Source of the DNA: Trueperaceae bacterium
GTDB taxonomy: Bacteria > Deinococcota > Deinococci > Deinococcales > Trueperaceae
Length of the DNA stretch: 8,591 nt
Reading direction: 5' to 3'
Assembly (NCBI GenBank): GCA_029210865.1
Contig: JARGGE010000100.1
Location: 1 to 8,591, forward strand
Made by a program: the position numbers and the translations under genes. Each line of letters opens with the position of its first letter. Position 1 is the stretch's first letter. This document shows, piece by piece, positions 1 to 7,175 of the stretch. The notes below the pieces were generated by a model, which worked only from the letters and a program-made list of their open reading frames with translations, did not search any database and had not been told where the DNA came from.

Positions 1-330
1 GGTCATGGACAACCTCAACAGCCACACGCCCGGAGCGCTCTACCAAGCCTTCCCGCCCGAGGAAGCCAAGGCCCTATGGGACCGCTTCGAGTTCGTCTAC
101 ACCCCGAAGCACGGTAGCTGGTTGAACGTCGCCGAAATCGAGCTCAACGTCCTCGTTCGCCAGTGCCTGAACCGCAGGATCGATAGCCAGGAAGTCCTGG
201 CCAGGGAAGTGAGCGCCTGGCAAGCCCACCGCGACAAGCTCCAAGCAAAAGTCAACTGGCAGTTCACCGCCAGCGACGCCCGCATCAAACTAACGCGCCT
301 CTACCCGACACTCGACGTGTGACATGACAC
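1..330 (+). mobile_element. IS630-family insertion sequence, 3' end only
   Basis: This is the right-hand end of an insertion sequence, recognised from the transposase C-terminus it encodes. IS630 elements insert at TA dinucleotides. The first TA after the transposase stop is at 331-332, and the bases just before it (GACATGACAC, 321-330) would be the outer tip of the right terminal inverted repeat. That end point is inferred, because the left end is outside the window and the inverted repeat cannot be matched. The element lies about 15 bp from the stop codon of the convergent legF gene. Confidence 0.65.
2..322 (+). CDS. IS630-family transposase, C-terminal part (5' end outside window)
   Basis: This is the last third (about 106 residues) of a DDE transposase that catalyses cut-and-paste movement of its IS. 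The frame is open to the left edge of the window, so the ATG at 5 is internal. Its context, V-M-D-N-L-N-S-H, is the family's block around the second catalytic Asp (position 2 counting from that Met). About 35 residues on, the block TPKHGSWLNVAEIE carries the catalytic Glu (residue 44, or possibly 46). This pair of blocks is typical of the DDE_3 domain of IS630 elements. The reading frame shows no stop or frameshift up to the TGA at 320-322, so this part is intact. Whether the whole transposase is functional cannot be seen. It runs towards legF and ends 24 bp from that gene's stop codon. Confidence 0.88.
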   Translation, partial: VMDNLNSHTPGALYQAFPPEEAKALWDRFEFVYTPKHGSWLNVAEIELNVLVRQCLNRRIDSQEVLAREVSAWQAHRDKLQAKVNWQFTASDARIKLTRLYPTLDV

Positions 331-346
331 TAGCCGTGCGCTCGCC

Positions 347-1072
347 TTAGGCTTCGCGCGAACCGGGCAGCAGCAATGCGTGAGCAACACGAAGGTCGAC
401 TGACTCGTCGATGTCGATCGAGGCTTCCGTGTTTTCCACCAACACGCACGGTTCAGGCCGAACGGAGCGCGTGAGCTCGAGCGCGCTTCGCTGTGTGGCG
501 TACACGCTTCCGTCGAGCACGTACACGGGTCGCGCGTCCTGGCGACGCGCTACCTCCCGTGCGGAGGGCAGCAAGGGCACATACGCTCCGTCACCGTCGA
601 GCGTGTACATCCACGATGCGTCGGCCTTCAGCCGCTTCACGCTCACGCAACTCGTGGCGCCACTCGCGACGAGGCGTTCGATCGCGCTGTCGATGAGTCC
701 GGTCGTGCGCAGCGGCGATGTCGGTTGCAGGGTGACGACGATGTCGAACGTGCTGTCGAGCGAACGGATGGCGTGGAGCAGAACGTCGACGGTGGGGCTC
801 GAGTCGGTCGCTAGTGAGGCTGGCCTCAAGAACGGGACTTCGGCCCCGTGTTCGACGGAGGCCTCAGCGATCTCTCGATCGTCCGTCGAGACGATGACAC
901 GGTCGAGGTACCTGGAAGCCAACGCCGCGGCGATCGTCCACGCGATCAGGGGTCGACCTGCCAGGTCGGCGAGGTTCTTGCGGGGGATGCCCTTCGAGCC
1001 GCCTCGCGCCGGGATGACAGCGAGCACTCGCAGATCGGTGATCACGCCGGCCGGCCCATCAACGCGACGCAT
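347..1072 (-). CDS. legF: CMP-legionaminic acid synthetase (NeuA-like cytidylyltransferase)
   Basis: This enzyme activates the free nonulosonic acid with CTP to give the CMP-sugar and PPi, the last cytosolic step before glycosyl transfer. The product is 241 residues, close to the usual 225-240 for NeuA/LegF. The CTP-binding signature PARGGSKGIPRKN is at 21-33, STDD at 62-65, LQPTSPLR at 115-122, RRQD at 176-179 and the metal-binding IDIDE at 219-223. The segment after RRQD reads VLDGSVY, with Asp187 where relatives usually have Asn. The start is uncertain. ATG at 1072 overlaps ptmE by 14 bp with AAGG directly before it. GTG at 1096 adds eight residues. GTG at 1045 leaves only five residues before the first beta-strand. 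It is the last gene of the operon and runs into the IS630 end without an obvious terminator. The family is certain; legionaminate rather than sialate specificity comes from the context. Confidence 0.88.
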   Translation of the reverse strand: MRRVDGPAGVITDLRVLAVIPARGGSKGIPRKNLADLAGRPLIAWTIAAALASRYLDRVIVSTDDREIAEASVEHGAEVPFLRPASLATDSSPTVDVLLHAIRSLDSTFDIVVTLQPTSPLRTTGLIDSAIERLVASGATSCVSVKRLKADASWMYTLDGDGAYVPLLPSAREVARRQDARPVYVLDGSVYATQRSALELTRSVRPEPCVLVENTEASIDIDESVDLRVAHALLLPGSREA

Positions 1073-2132
1073 CCTTGGCAGGCTCGAAATGCTCACGGTA
1101 CTCGGCGTGGGCGGCTTCTAGGTCATCGGGACGCCCCACGTCACGCCAATACTCGTGTACCTCGTAGTGCACGACGTCCTTGTTGGCGGCCATGAGGCGT
1201 TGGAGAAGCTCGGGCATGTCGAGCGATTCGCGCGCCCGTACGAAGTCCAGGCAAAGCGGATCGAGCACGTAGACCCCTGCGCTCACGTAGTGGTTGAGGA
1301 CAGGCTTCTCGACGATGTCGACGACCTTGTGGCCGTGCACCTCGACGACGCCGAACGGCACCTGCGTGGTGTAGTCCCGCACCGCGATCGTGGCTGCGGC
1401 TCGGTGGTCCGTGTGGTGCTCAAGGAGCCTAGAGAAGTCGAGGGTAGTCAAGACGTCGCCGTTCATCACGATGAACGGCACTGAAGGTGGTTCGCTCAAG
1501 AGGGCCAGCGCGCCCGCCGTGCCCATCCTCTTCGGCTCTTGAACGTAGTCGATCCGAACGCCCCATCGTGTTCCGTCGCCGAAATGCGTGCGGATCATCT
1601 CGGCGCGGTAGTTCACCGCGAAGTGGAAGCGTCGGATCCCGTGCTCGATCAGCCTCTCGAGGATGGTCTCGAGCAAAGGGCGTCGGCCCACATGGAGTAG
1701 CGGCTTTGGCGTGTGGGCGGTTAACTCACCGAGGCGTGAGCCAAGGCCACCGACCATCAAGATGGCCTCGTTGGGACGTTCCGGCACGGCGAACGCGCCG
1801 TCCAGCAACCGGACGTCGACGATGCGCCCACGATCATCGACGAGCGGTACCTGGCGCACGCCCTCGCGTCGCATCAGGCTCACGAGTTGTTCGTGGTCGG
1901 CACCGACCTGCGCAGTGACGGCGCCACGTTTCATCACGTGCGAAGCCGGAGCGTCGAGCGTCGACCCTGCGAGCAGCCCGCGCCGCACGTCGCCGTCGGT
2001 GATCGTGCCAATGACGATGTCGGCTTCGTCCGTTACGAAGGCGATCTGGATGTGGGCCGCTTCGATGGCACGCATCGCGTCGCGGACCGTGGCGCTCGCC
2101 GTGATGATCGCGTGACGCCAATCGGTGCTCAC
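1059..2132 (-). CDS. ptmE: CBS-domain nucleotidyltransferase, probable glucosamine-1-phosphate guanylyltransferase
   Basis: The C. jejuni counterpart, PtmE (LegE), joins GlcN-1-P to GTP to supply the GDP-linked precursor of legionaminic acid. The product is 357 residues. Two CBS domains lie at about 8-60 (with TDGDVRRGLL) and 66-118. A sugar-phosphate nucleotidyltransferase domain follows from 123: GGLGSRL at 128-134, TPKPLL at 141-146, the metal-binding GD at 225-226, EKP at 275-277 and DVGRPDD at 331-337. The start is the GTG at 2132. It overlaps the legG stop as GTGA and has a strong GGAGG (2137-2141) four bases upstream. The frame continues further upstream, but that stretch lies inside legG and is not coding here. 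The CBS pair is normal for this subfamily and may sense adenine nucleotides. GTP use is inferred from the family and cassette, because the nucleotide preference cannot be read from the motifs. Confidence 0.86.
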   Translation of the reverse strand: MSTDWRHAIITASATVRDAMRAIEAAHIQIAFVTDEADIVIGTITDGDVRRGLLAGSTLDAPASHVMKRGAVTAQVGADHEQLVSLMRREGVRQVPLVDDRGRIVDVRLLDGAFAVPERPNEAILMVGGLGSRLGELTAHTPKPLLHVGRRPLLETILERLIEHGIRRFHFAVNYRAEMIRTHFGDGTRWGVRIDYVQEPKRMGTAGALALLSEPPSVPFIVMNGDVLTTLDFSRLLEHHTDHRAAATIAVRDYTTQVPFGVVEVHGHKVVDIVEKPVLNHYVSAGVYVLDPLCLDFVRARESLDMPELLQRLMAANKDVVHYEVHEYWRDVGRPDDLEAAHAEYREHFEPAKDASR

Positions 2133-3292
2133 GGAACCTCCAGGTCGAAGAAGGTCTTCTTCAAAACGGGTTCGCCAGCCACTTCTCCGAGGACGGCGAG
2201 CGCGGCCTCGCTCGCGCCACCACGACCGTACGGGTTGGTGGTGTGCCGTGCGATGTCGCGGAACACCGGCGAGAGTGCCTGCTGCAGTGCAGTGCCGATC
2301 GAGGCCGCATCGGGTTCGCAGTCGATCACGGAGGTCGCACGCAATCGACCGCGCTGGCGGTCGCCGATGTTGACGGTCGGGATACCGAAGCTGGGTGCCT
2401 CTGCCAGTCCGCTGGAGGAGTTGCCCACGACGGCGTCCACGAACCGGAGGCACGACAGGTAGCGTCGTTGACCGAGTGACGCGAACGCCTTCGTGTTCGG
2501 ATGCGCACGGACGAAGTCATCGACCATCGGGATGAGCGCCCGGCCTTCCGGATCGGCGTTCGGCATCGTGAAGAGGACGTGCGCTTCCGAAACCTTTCCG
2601 AGCGCCGAGAGCAGCGCGGCCATCTGCTCCTTTGCCGCGTCCGGCTCGAGCGTAGCGGGATGGAAGGTCGCAAGCAGGTTGGTCTCGCCGAACGTGAACT
2701 CGAGCGAGCGTTCGAGCTCGTCACGATCGAGGAGGGCGATGTGCCGCATGGCGTCCACGCCGAAACCGCCAACCACGAACACCCTGTCCGGGTGCTCGCC
2801 CAACTGGATCACGCGGCGGCGGTAGGGCTCGGCCGCTACGAAGTGGTACTGCGCCATCTTCGTGATCGCGTGACGCAGCCCCTCGTCTAGGGCGCCCTCG
2901 GTTGTCTCGCCTCCGTGCAGGTGGGCGATCGGGATGCGTGCCATGAAGGCGGAGGTCGCCGCGCAGAAGGTCTCGAAGCGGTCGCCGAGGACCACGACGA
3001 GATCAGGCTGTAGCTCCAAGAAGGCGTCGGCGAAGCCGATCAGCGCGACACCCATTGACTTGGTTGTGGCGCTGGCCGTGTCGCCGCTGAGAAGCATCTG
3101 GATCTTCCGATCGATGCGGAAGCCATCGGCCTCGATCTCTCGGTAGGTGAGGCCGAACTCCGGAGCGAGGTGCATCCCGGTCGCGATCGTCTGGAGGCTC
3201 AGCGTCGAGGAGCGCTCGATAGCCTCCATCAGCCAACGCAGCAGGCCGTACTCCGCGCGGCTTCCCGTGACCACGCACACTCGGTGCTTCAT
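2129..3292 (-). CDS. legG: Hydrolysing NDP-sugar 2-epimerase (NeuC-like)
   Basis: In the legionaminate pathway this enzyme inverts C2 of GDP-2,4-diacetamido-2,4,6-trideoxyglucose and hydrolyses off GDP, giving free 2,4-diacetamido-2,4,6-trideoxymannose for LegI. The 387-residue product is the usual family length, with a GT-B-like fold. Visible motifs are TGSRAEYG at 9-16, GDRFE at 103-107 (catalytic Asp104), HGGE at 126-129 (Glu129), DEGLRHAITK at 136-145, HPAT at 211-214, NSSSG at 291-295 and NIGDRQRGR at 308-316. The acidic residues and the His expected for hydrolysing epimerases are all present. The ATG at 3292 overlaps the legI stop as ATGA. A longer frame starting at 3355 would run into legI and lacks homology. 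The alternative is a UDP-GlcNAc-hydrolysing NeuC, which is less likely next to legB, legC and ptmE. Confidence 0.9.
   Translation of the reverse strand: MKHRVCVVTGSRAEYGLLRWLMEAIERSSTLSLQTIATGMHLAPEFGLTYREIEADGFRIDRKIQMLLSGDTASATTKSMGVALIGFADAFLELQPDLVVVLGDRFETFCAATSAFMARIPIAHLHGGETTEGALDEGLRHAITKMAQYHFVAAEPYRRRVIQLGEHPDRVFVVGGFGVDAMRHIALLDRDELERSLEFTFGETNLLATFHPATLEPDAAKEQMAALLSALGKVSEAHVLFTMPNADPEGRALIPMVDDFVRAHPNTKAFASLGQRRYLSCLRFVDAVVGNSSSGLAEAPSFGIPTVNIGDRQRGRLRATSVIDCEPDAASIGTALQQALSPVFRDIARHTTNPYGRGGASEAALAVLGEVAGEPVLKKTFFDLEVP
2137..2141 (-). promoter_or_regulatory. Ribosome binding site deciding the GTG start of ptmE
   Basis: GGAGG on the minus strand with a four-base spacer to the GTG at 2132. 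It lies inside the last codons of legG and is one of the clearest Shine-Dalgarno sites in the window. It selects this internal GTG over the longer open frame upstream. Confidence 0.7.
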
Positions 3293-4290
3293 AGCTCGAT
3301 CGGTTCGTCGGGCGCGAAGTCCCTTGCAGCGGTCCGGCCGATGACCTCGTCCCACCGCATGGGAGAGAGTCCGATGGCAGGGCGTTTCGTCGCGAGGTTG
3401 GCGCTGGTGAACGTCTCGCCTGCCCTGATGGGCGTTGCGGCCACGATGGACCGCCGTGCGATGGTCCGGTTCTGGGCTTCGCTGCCGACGACACGCTTGA
3501 TGCCGTCGCCAAGAGCTACTTCGACGTGCCGGATGGAGCGCACCATCTGGGCGAACTCACCGGGTTCGAGGCTCGCGTGGTGATCGGGTCCGGGGAGCGA
3601 TCGGTCGAGGGTCAGGTGTTTCTCGATGATGGTGGCGCCCAACGCGACGGCTGCGATCGGCACCTCGATGCCCGGGGTGTGGTCCGAGTACCCAATGTCC
3701 ACCCCGAGGGCGTCTCGGAGCGTGGTCATCGCGCGCAGGTTGACGTCCGGGAAAGGCGCCGGGTACTCGGTGGTGCAGTGGAGGACCGTCACGCGGTCGG
3801 TCGCCGTACCGCTGGTCCGCAGCACGTCGAGTGCGGTTTCGACTTCTCCGAGCGTCGCCATGCCCGTAGAGAGGATCACGGGCAGCCCGCGGCGACCCAC
3901 GTCGCGCAGCAGAGGCAGGTTCGTGATCTCACCCGAGGGGACCTTCAGGCGCTCGACGCCAATTGCCATCAACAGGTCCAGGCTCCCGTGGTCGAAGGCA
4001 GTCGACATGAAGGTGATGCCATGCGCTCGGCACGCTTCCACGAGGGTGAGGTGCGCGTCGTGGGATAGCTCGAGGCGTCGCACCATGTCGTACTGGCTGT
4101 CCTCGTCTCCGGTGCGCGCGACTTGGTACGCAGCTTTGGGGGCGTTTCGTGCCACGACCTGCGACGTGTCGAACGTCTGGAACTTGACGATGTCCGCGCC
4201 CGCGTCGGCCGCGCGAGCGACGAGCTCGATGGCCATACCGATGTCGCCGTTGTGGTTCACTCCGGCTTCAGCGATGACGAGCGTCGTCAC
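3289..4290 (-). CDS. legI: Legionaminic acid synthase (NeuB-like)
   Basis: LegI condenses phosphoenolpyruvate with the 2,4-diacetamido-6-deoxymannose from LegG to form the nine-carbon acid. The product is 333 residues. The TIM barrel starts with EAGVNHNG at 8-15, then VKFQTF at 35-40, PSGE at 118-121, LSTGMAT at 140-146 and LHCTTEYPAPFPDVNL at 170-185. SDHTPG (His204) and EKHLTLD (His225) supply the two His metal ligands known from meningococcal NeuB, and GPDHHASLEP follows at 234-243. A C-terminal SAF (antifreeze-like) domain spans about 277-333. The start is GTG at 4290, overlapping the legH stop as GTGA, with AGAGG five bases upstream (4296-4300). The synthase family is certain. The choice among sialic, legionaminic and pseudaminic acid synthase rests on the neighbours. 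Confidence 0.92.
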   Translation of the reverse strand: MTTLVIAEAGVNHNGDIGMAIELVARAADAGADIVKFQTFDTSQVVARNAPKAAYQVARTGDEDSQYDMVRRLELSHDAHLTLVEACRAHGITFMSTAFDHGSLDLLMAIGVERLKVPSGEITNLPLLRDVGRRGLPVILSTGMATLGEVETALDVLRTSGTATDRVTVLHCTTEYPAPFPDVNLRAMTTLRDALGVDIGYSDHTPGIEVPIAAVALGATIIEKHLTLDRSLPGPDHHASLEPGEFAQMVRSIRHVEVALGDGIKRVVGSEAQNRTIARRSIVAATPIRAGETFTSANLATKRPAIGLSPMRWDEVIGRTAARDFAPDEPIEL

Positions 4291-4922
4291 TTGATCCTCT
4301 TCGCTGGGACCCCAACGTACACGCCTCCGGGTTCACAGTCCTCAGTCACGACTGCACCGGCGCCGACCACGGCTCCGGCCCCGATGCGTCTGGGGGCATC
4401 GCTACTCCCCTGGACGATGGTCGCGCCCGCTCCGATCCAGCACCGCGCACCGGCCCGGACGTTTCCGAGAATCGTCGCCGAGGGGGCGACCATCGCGAAT
4501 TCTCCGATTACGCAGTCGTGGCTCACCACCGCGTTCGCACCGATGACGGAGAAATCGCCGAGGGCCACGTTGTTGCTGATCCGGGCGCCGGCGGCGATGA
4601 CGATGCCGGTGGAGCGCCCGATGCGGGCCTCCTGCCCGTCGCCGAGCGTGGCCGAGGGATGGACGAGGTTGGTGAACCGCAAACGCACCTTGAAGTGCGA
4701 AGCCACGGCCTCGCGCAAGGCGTTGTCGCCGATGCCGGTCGCGAAGACCGCGTTTCCCAGCTGCTCGACATCCTCCTCGAGGATGACGGATTCGTCCTGC
4801 GTCGCCGAGTTCACGCTCGTCCGGTCGCGGGCAACGAACGTCACGTCGTGGCCGACCGCGAGCGCGATGTCGCGCACCTCTCGGGCGTGACCGGACGTGC
4901 CGAAGATGCCGAGTCTGCTCAT
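4287..4922 (-). CDS. legH: Sugar O/N-acetyltransferase, NeuD/PglD type, probable C4-amino N-acetyltransferase
   Basis: This protein is expected to acetylate, with acetyl-CoA, the C4 amine installed by LegC. The product is 211 residues. An N-terminal Rossmann-like sugar-nucleotide domain (about 1-80) opens with FGTSGHAREV at 7-16, where relatives have GxGGHAR. A left-handed beta-helix of hexapeptide repeats runs from about 86 to 195, and the tail GVPAKRIK is typical of hexapeptide acetyltransferases. The motif SHDCVIG at 134-140 supplies His135, equivalent to the catalytic base His125 of C. jejuni PglD. The ATG at 4922 overlaps the legC stop as ATGA. NeuD proteins of sialic acid clusters look similar and O-acetylate instead. 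The aminotransferase next door favours N-acetylation. Confidence 0.87.
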   Translation of the reverse strand: MSRLGIFGTSGHAREVRDIALAVGHDVTFVARDRTSVNSATQDESVILEEDVEQLGNAVFATGIGDNALREAVASHFKVRLRFTNLVHPSATLGDGQEARIGRSTGIVIAAGARISNNVALGDFSVIGANAVVSHDCVIGEFAMVAPSATILGNVRAGARCWIGAGATIVQGSSDAPRRIGAGAVVGAGAVVTEDCEPGGVYVGVPAKRIK

Positions 4923-6175
4923 TCTCCGGCTGCCCTCTCAACCCCATCCTCACCGACGATGGCTAGCCCAGGACCGCTGGGTAGGTTCACGATCTTTCGG
5001 GAGAGCGTCTCGGTTACGGTGAGGTCCATTCTGGGGCATCCAGCGTAGGGCTCGAGCATGTGCATGGGCGTCCACGGGGGTCTCGTCCCAAGCCCGGCCT
5101 CGTTCGTCGCCGCAAGGATTGCATCCTGAGCCTTGGCTTCCGGGTCGTCGAGCAACAGAGCGTGAAGCCAGTAGTTGCTCGAGGCTTCGGCTGGTTCCTC
5201 GAAGATCTTCACCCCCGGTATCCCCTCGAACGCTGCCAGATACCGGTCCAGTAGTCGCCGCTTGGCACTGAGGAACGCTGGTAGCTGTTCCAACTGGGCG
5301 CAGCCGAGCGCAGCGTTGATATTCGGCATCCGGTAGTTGAAGCCGACCTGGTCGTGGCGGTACGCCCAGCGGTGGGGGAGCTTGGCTGTGGTGGTCAGAT
5401 GCTTGGCGCGGGCCGCAAGCTCCTCGTCGTTCGTGAGGATCGCGCCGCCGCCGCCCGTGGTGATCGTCTTGTTGCCGTTGAAGCTAAGGACGCCGAGCAA
5501 CCCGAACGTGCCCACATGTCGGCCGCGGTAGGTGCTGCCGAGGCCCTCGGCTGCGTCTTCGACGAGCGCCAGACCGTAGCGGTCGGCGACACCCACCAGT
5601 CCCTCGAGATCGCTTGGGTGGCCGAACGTGTGCATCGGCACCAGCGCTCGGATCGGTCGTCCCGAGGCGCGGTTGACGAGCGAACCCGCACGTTCGACGG
5701 CGATCTCCTTCAGGTAAGCGTCGAGCCTGCGCGCGTCGAGCCCCAGCGTGCGTTCCTCGATGTCGACGAAGTGGGGTGTAGCCCCGCAGTAGCTCACCGC
5801 GTTCACGGTCGCCACGAAGGTGAATGCCGGGACGAGTACCTCGTCACCCGGCCGCACACCGGCCAACAACAGCGCGACGTGAAGCGCGGCCGTACCGTTG
5901 ACGAGGGCCACCGCGCGACGAGCGCCGGTGAGTGCCTCGAGGTCGCGCTCGAATCGATCGACGTACGGCCCGACCGATGAGACGAACGTCGAGTCCAGGC
6001 AATCCCGCAGGTACGCCCACTCGTTGCCCGCGAACCTGGGTTCGTGGAGCGGGACGGTGCCAGATGGCTCACCGAGCGCACGGCGGAGCGCTTCCGTGAC
6101 GGCGATCGACAGTTCGGTGTTGGCACCGGCACCCGCCGATGAGCCCTGGTCTTGCTCGTTGGGCTTAGATCGCAT
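4919..6175 (-). CDS. legC: PLP-dependent sugar 4-aminotransferase
   Basis: LegC adds an amino group from glutamate to C4 of the 4-keto-6-deoxy sugar made by LegB. It is a DegT/DnrJ/EryC1-type fold I aminotransferase of 418 residues. The family signature HEPRFAGNEW lies at 44-53, NGTAALH at 93-99, VEDAAEGLGSTYRGRHVG at 205-222 (PLP-binding Asp207) and SFNGNKTITTGGGG at 231-244, with Lys236 as the Schiff-base lysine. The roughly 40-residue segment before the signature, ending in a helix ahead of PSGTVPLHEP, is typical of this nonulosonate subgroup and longer than in generic DegT proteins. The ATG at 6175 overlaps the end of legB by 11 bp. An in-frame start at 6226 would lie deeper in legB and adds only low-complexity basic residues. 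Confidence 0.92.
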   Translation of the reverse strand: MRSKPNEQDQGSSAGAGANTELSIAVTEALRRALGEPSGTVPLHEPRFAGNEWAYLRDCLDSTFVSSVGPYVDRFERDLEALTGARRAVALVNGTAALHVALLLAGVRPGDEVLVPAFTFVATVNAVSYCGATPHFVDIEERTLGLDARRLDAYLKEIAVERAGSLVNRASGRPIRALVPMHTFGHPSDLEGLVGVADRYGLALVEDAAEGLGSTYRGRHVGTFGLLGVLSFNGNKTITTGGGGAILTNDEELAARAKHLTTTAKLPHRWAYRHDQVGFNYRMPNINAALGCAQLEQLPAFLSAKRRLLDRYLAAFEGIPGVKIFEEPAEASSNYWLHALLLDDPEAKAQDAILAATNEAGLGTRPPWTPMHMLEPYAGCPRMDLTVTETLSRKIVNLPSGPGLAIVGEDGVERAAGE

Positions 6176-7166
6176 ACGTATCAGGCCTGTACATCGCGAG
6201 GTTCGATGGCTCCTGGAACCACGCACTCGTAATTTCTAGCCCACGTCGGAAGCCATCAAGTCCGCCGTACTTGGGTGCCCAGCCGATCAAGTCCCGAGCC
6301 TTACTTACGTCGGCGAACAGACGCTCGACCTCGCTTGCGGAAGGGCGCAGTCGCGCTGCGTCCTGTTCGATGCCGACGTCGACGCCCATCACGTCGCCGA
6401 TGATGCGTACCGTGTCGCCGATCGACACCTCGAAGCCGCTACCGACGTTGATGACCTCACCAACGCTTGCGTCGTTCTCGCCCACCGCGATGAATCCATC
6501 AACTGTGTCGCCCACGAAAGAGAAATCGCGCGTCGGGGTCGTGGCGCCAAGGCGCAGAGTTCGCGTGCCTGCGGCGATCTGCGTGATCACGGTAGGGATG
6601 ACAGCGCGGGCGGACTGCCGGGGTCCGTACGTGTTGAACGGTCGGATGACCGCGACCGGCGTGCCGAACGAGCGATGGAACGAGAGCGCGAGCTGGTCGG
6701 CACCGATCTTCGAAGCGGAGTAAGGAGACTGTCCTTGGAGCGGATGGTCTTCGTTCATCGGAACGTAGCGTGCGGTGCCGTACACCTCGGACGTCGACGT
6801 ATGCACGACTTTCCGAGTGCCGAGATCGGTCGCCGCTTGCACCACGTTCAGGGTTCCCAGGATGTTCGTCTCGACATACGCACGAGGTGCCAGATACGAG
6901 AAGGGGATGGCGATGAGCGCTGCGAGGTGGTAGACGACGTCGCAATCCGCCATTGCCCGCCGCACCATGTTGGGATCGCGCACGTCACCCGGTACGACCT
7001 CGACCTCGTTTCTCACCGATGCGTCGAGATGATCGAGCCATCCCTCCGAGCCAAACGAGTTGTAAAGCACGAGGGCCCGTACGGAGTCGCCGCGTTGGAC
7101 CAGTGCTTCGACGAGGTGCGATCCGATGAAGCCCTCTGCGCCCGTGACCAAAACGCGTGTCGCCAT
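6165..7166 (-). CDS. legB: NAD-dependent NDP-GlcNAc 4,6-dehydratase (extended SDR)
   Basis: LegB catalyses the first committed modification, converting the GDP-GlcNAc hexose to its 4-keto-6-deoxy form. The product is 333 residues. The NAD-binding TGAEGFIGSH is at 8-17, D61 follows the third strand, HLAAL is at 80-84, and the catalytic block TSTSEVYG is at 123-130 (Thr125, Glu127) with YSASK at 149-153 (Tyr149, Lys153). The Thr-Ser-Glu arrangement resembles GDP-mannose 4,6-dehydratase rather than the Thr-Asp-Glu of RmlB, which agrees with a GDP-linked substrate. RPFNTYGPRQ at 175-184 belongs to the sugar-binding half. The ATG at 7166 has AGAGGAA nine bases upstream (7176-7182). It is the first gene of the seven-gene operon and follows the only real intergenic gap. 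Confidence 0.92.
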   Translation of the reverse strand: MATRVLVTGAEGFIGSHLVEALVQRGDSVRALVLYNSFGSEGWLDHLDASVRNEVEVVPGDVRDPNMVRRAMADCDVVYHLAALIAIPFSYLAPRAYVETNILGTLNVVQAATDLGTRKVVHTSTSEVYGTARYVPMNEDHPLQGQSPYSASKIGADQLALSFHRSFGTPVAVIRPFNTYGPRQSARAVIPTVITQIAAGTRTLRLGATTPTRDFSFVGDTVDGFIAVGENDASVGEVINVGSGFEVSIGDTVRIIGDVMGVDVGIEQDAARLRPSASEVERLFADVSKARDLIGWAPKYGGLDGFRRGLEITSAWFQEPSNLAMYRPDTYAI

Positions 7167-7175
7167 ACCGTCAGG

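Noticed and set aside
411..1121. Long open frame on the plus strand opposite legF
   Set aside because: It is a mirror of a GC-rich gene: the translation is rich in Ser, Arg and Thr with no recognisable motif, while the minus strand encodes a complete cytidylyltransferase.
2133..2453. N-terminal extension of the ptmE frame upstream of the GTG at 2132
   Set aside because: It overlaps the C-terminus of legG, is Arg-rich without domain similarity, and a strong GGAGG selects the GTG at 2132.
3289..4922. Sialic acid (Neu5Ac) cluster neuDBC as the identity of legH, legI and legG
   Set aside because: A Neu5Ac pathway from UDP-GlcNAc does not need the 4,6-dehydratase, the aminotransferase or the CBS-nucleotidyltransferase that share this operon.
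5354..5980. Open frame of 208 codons on the plus strand opposite legC
   Set aside because: It has no family signature, and it lies wholly inside legC, whose catalytic motifs are intact on the minus strand.
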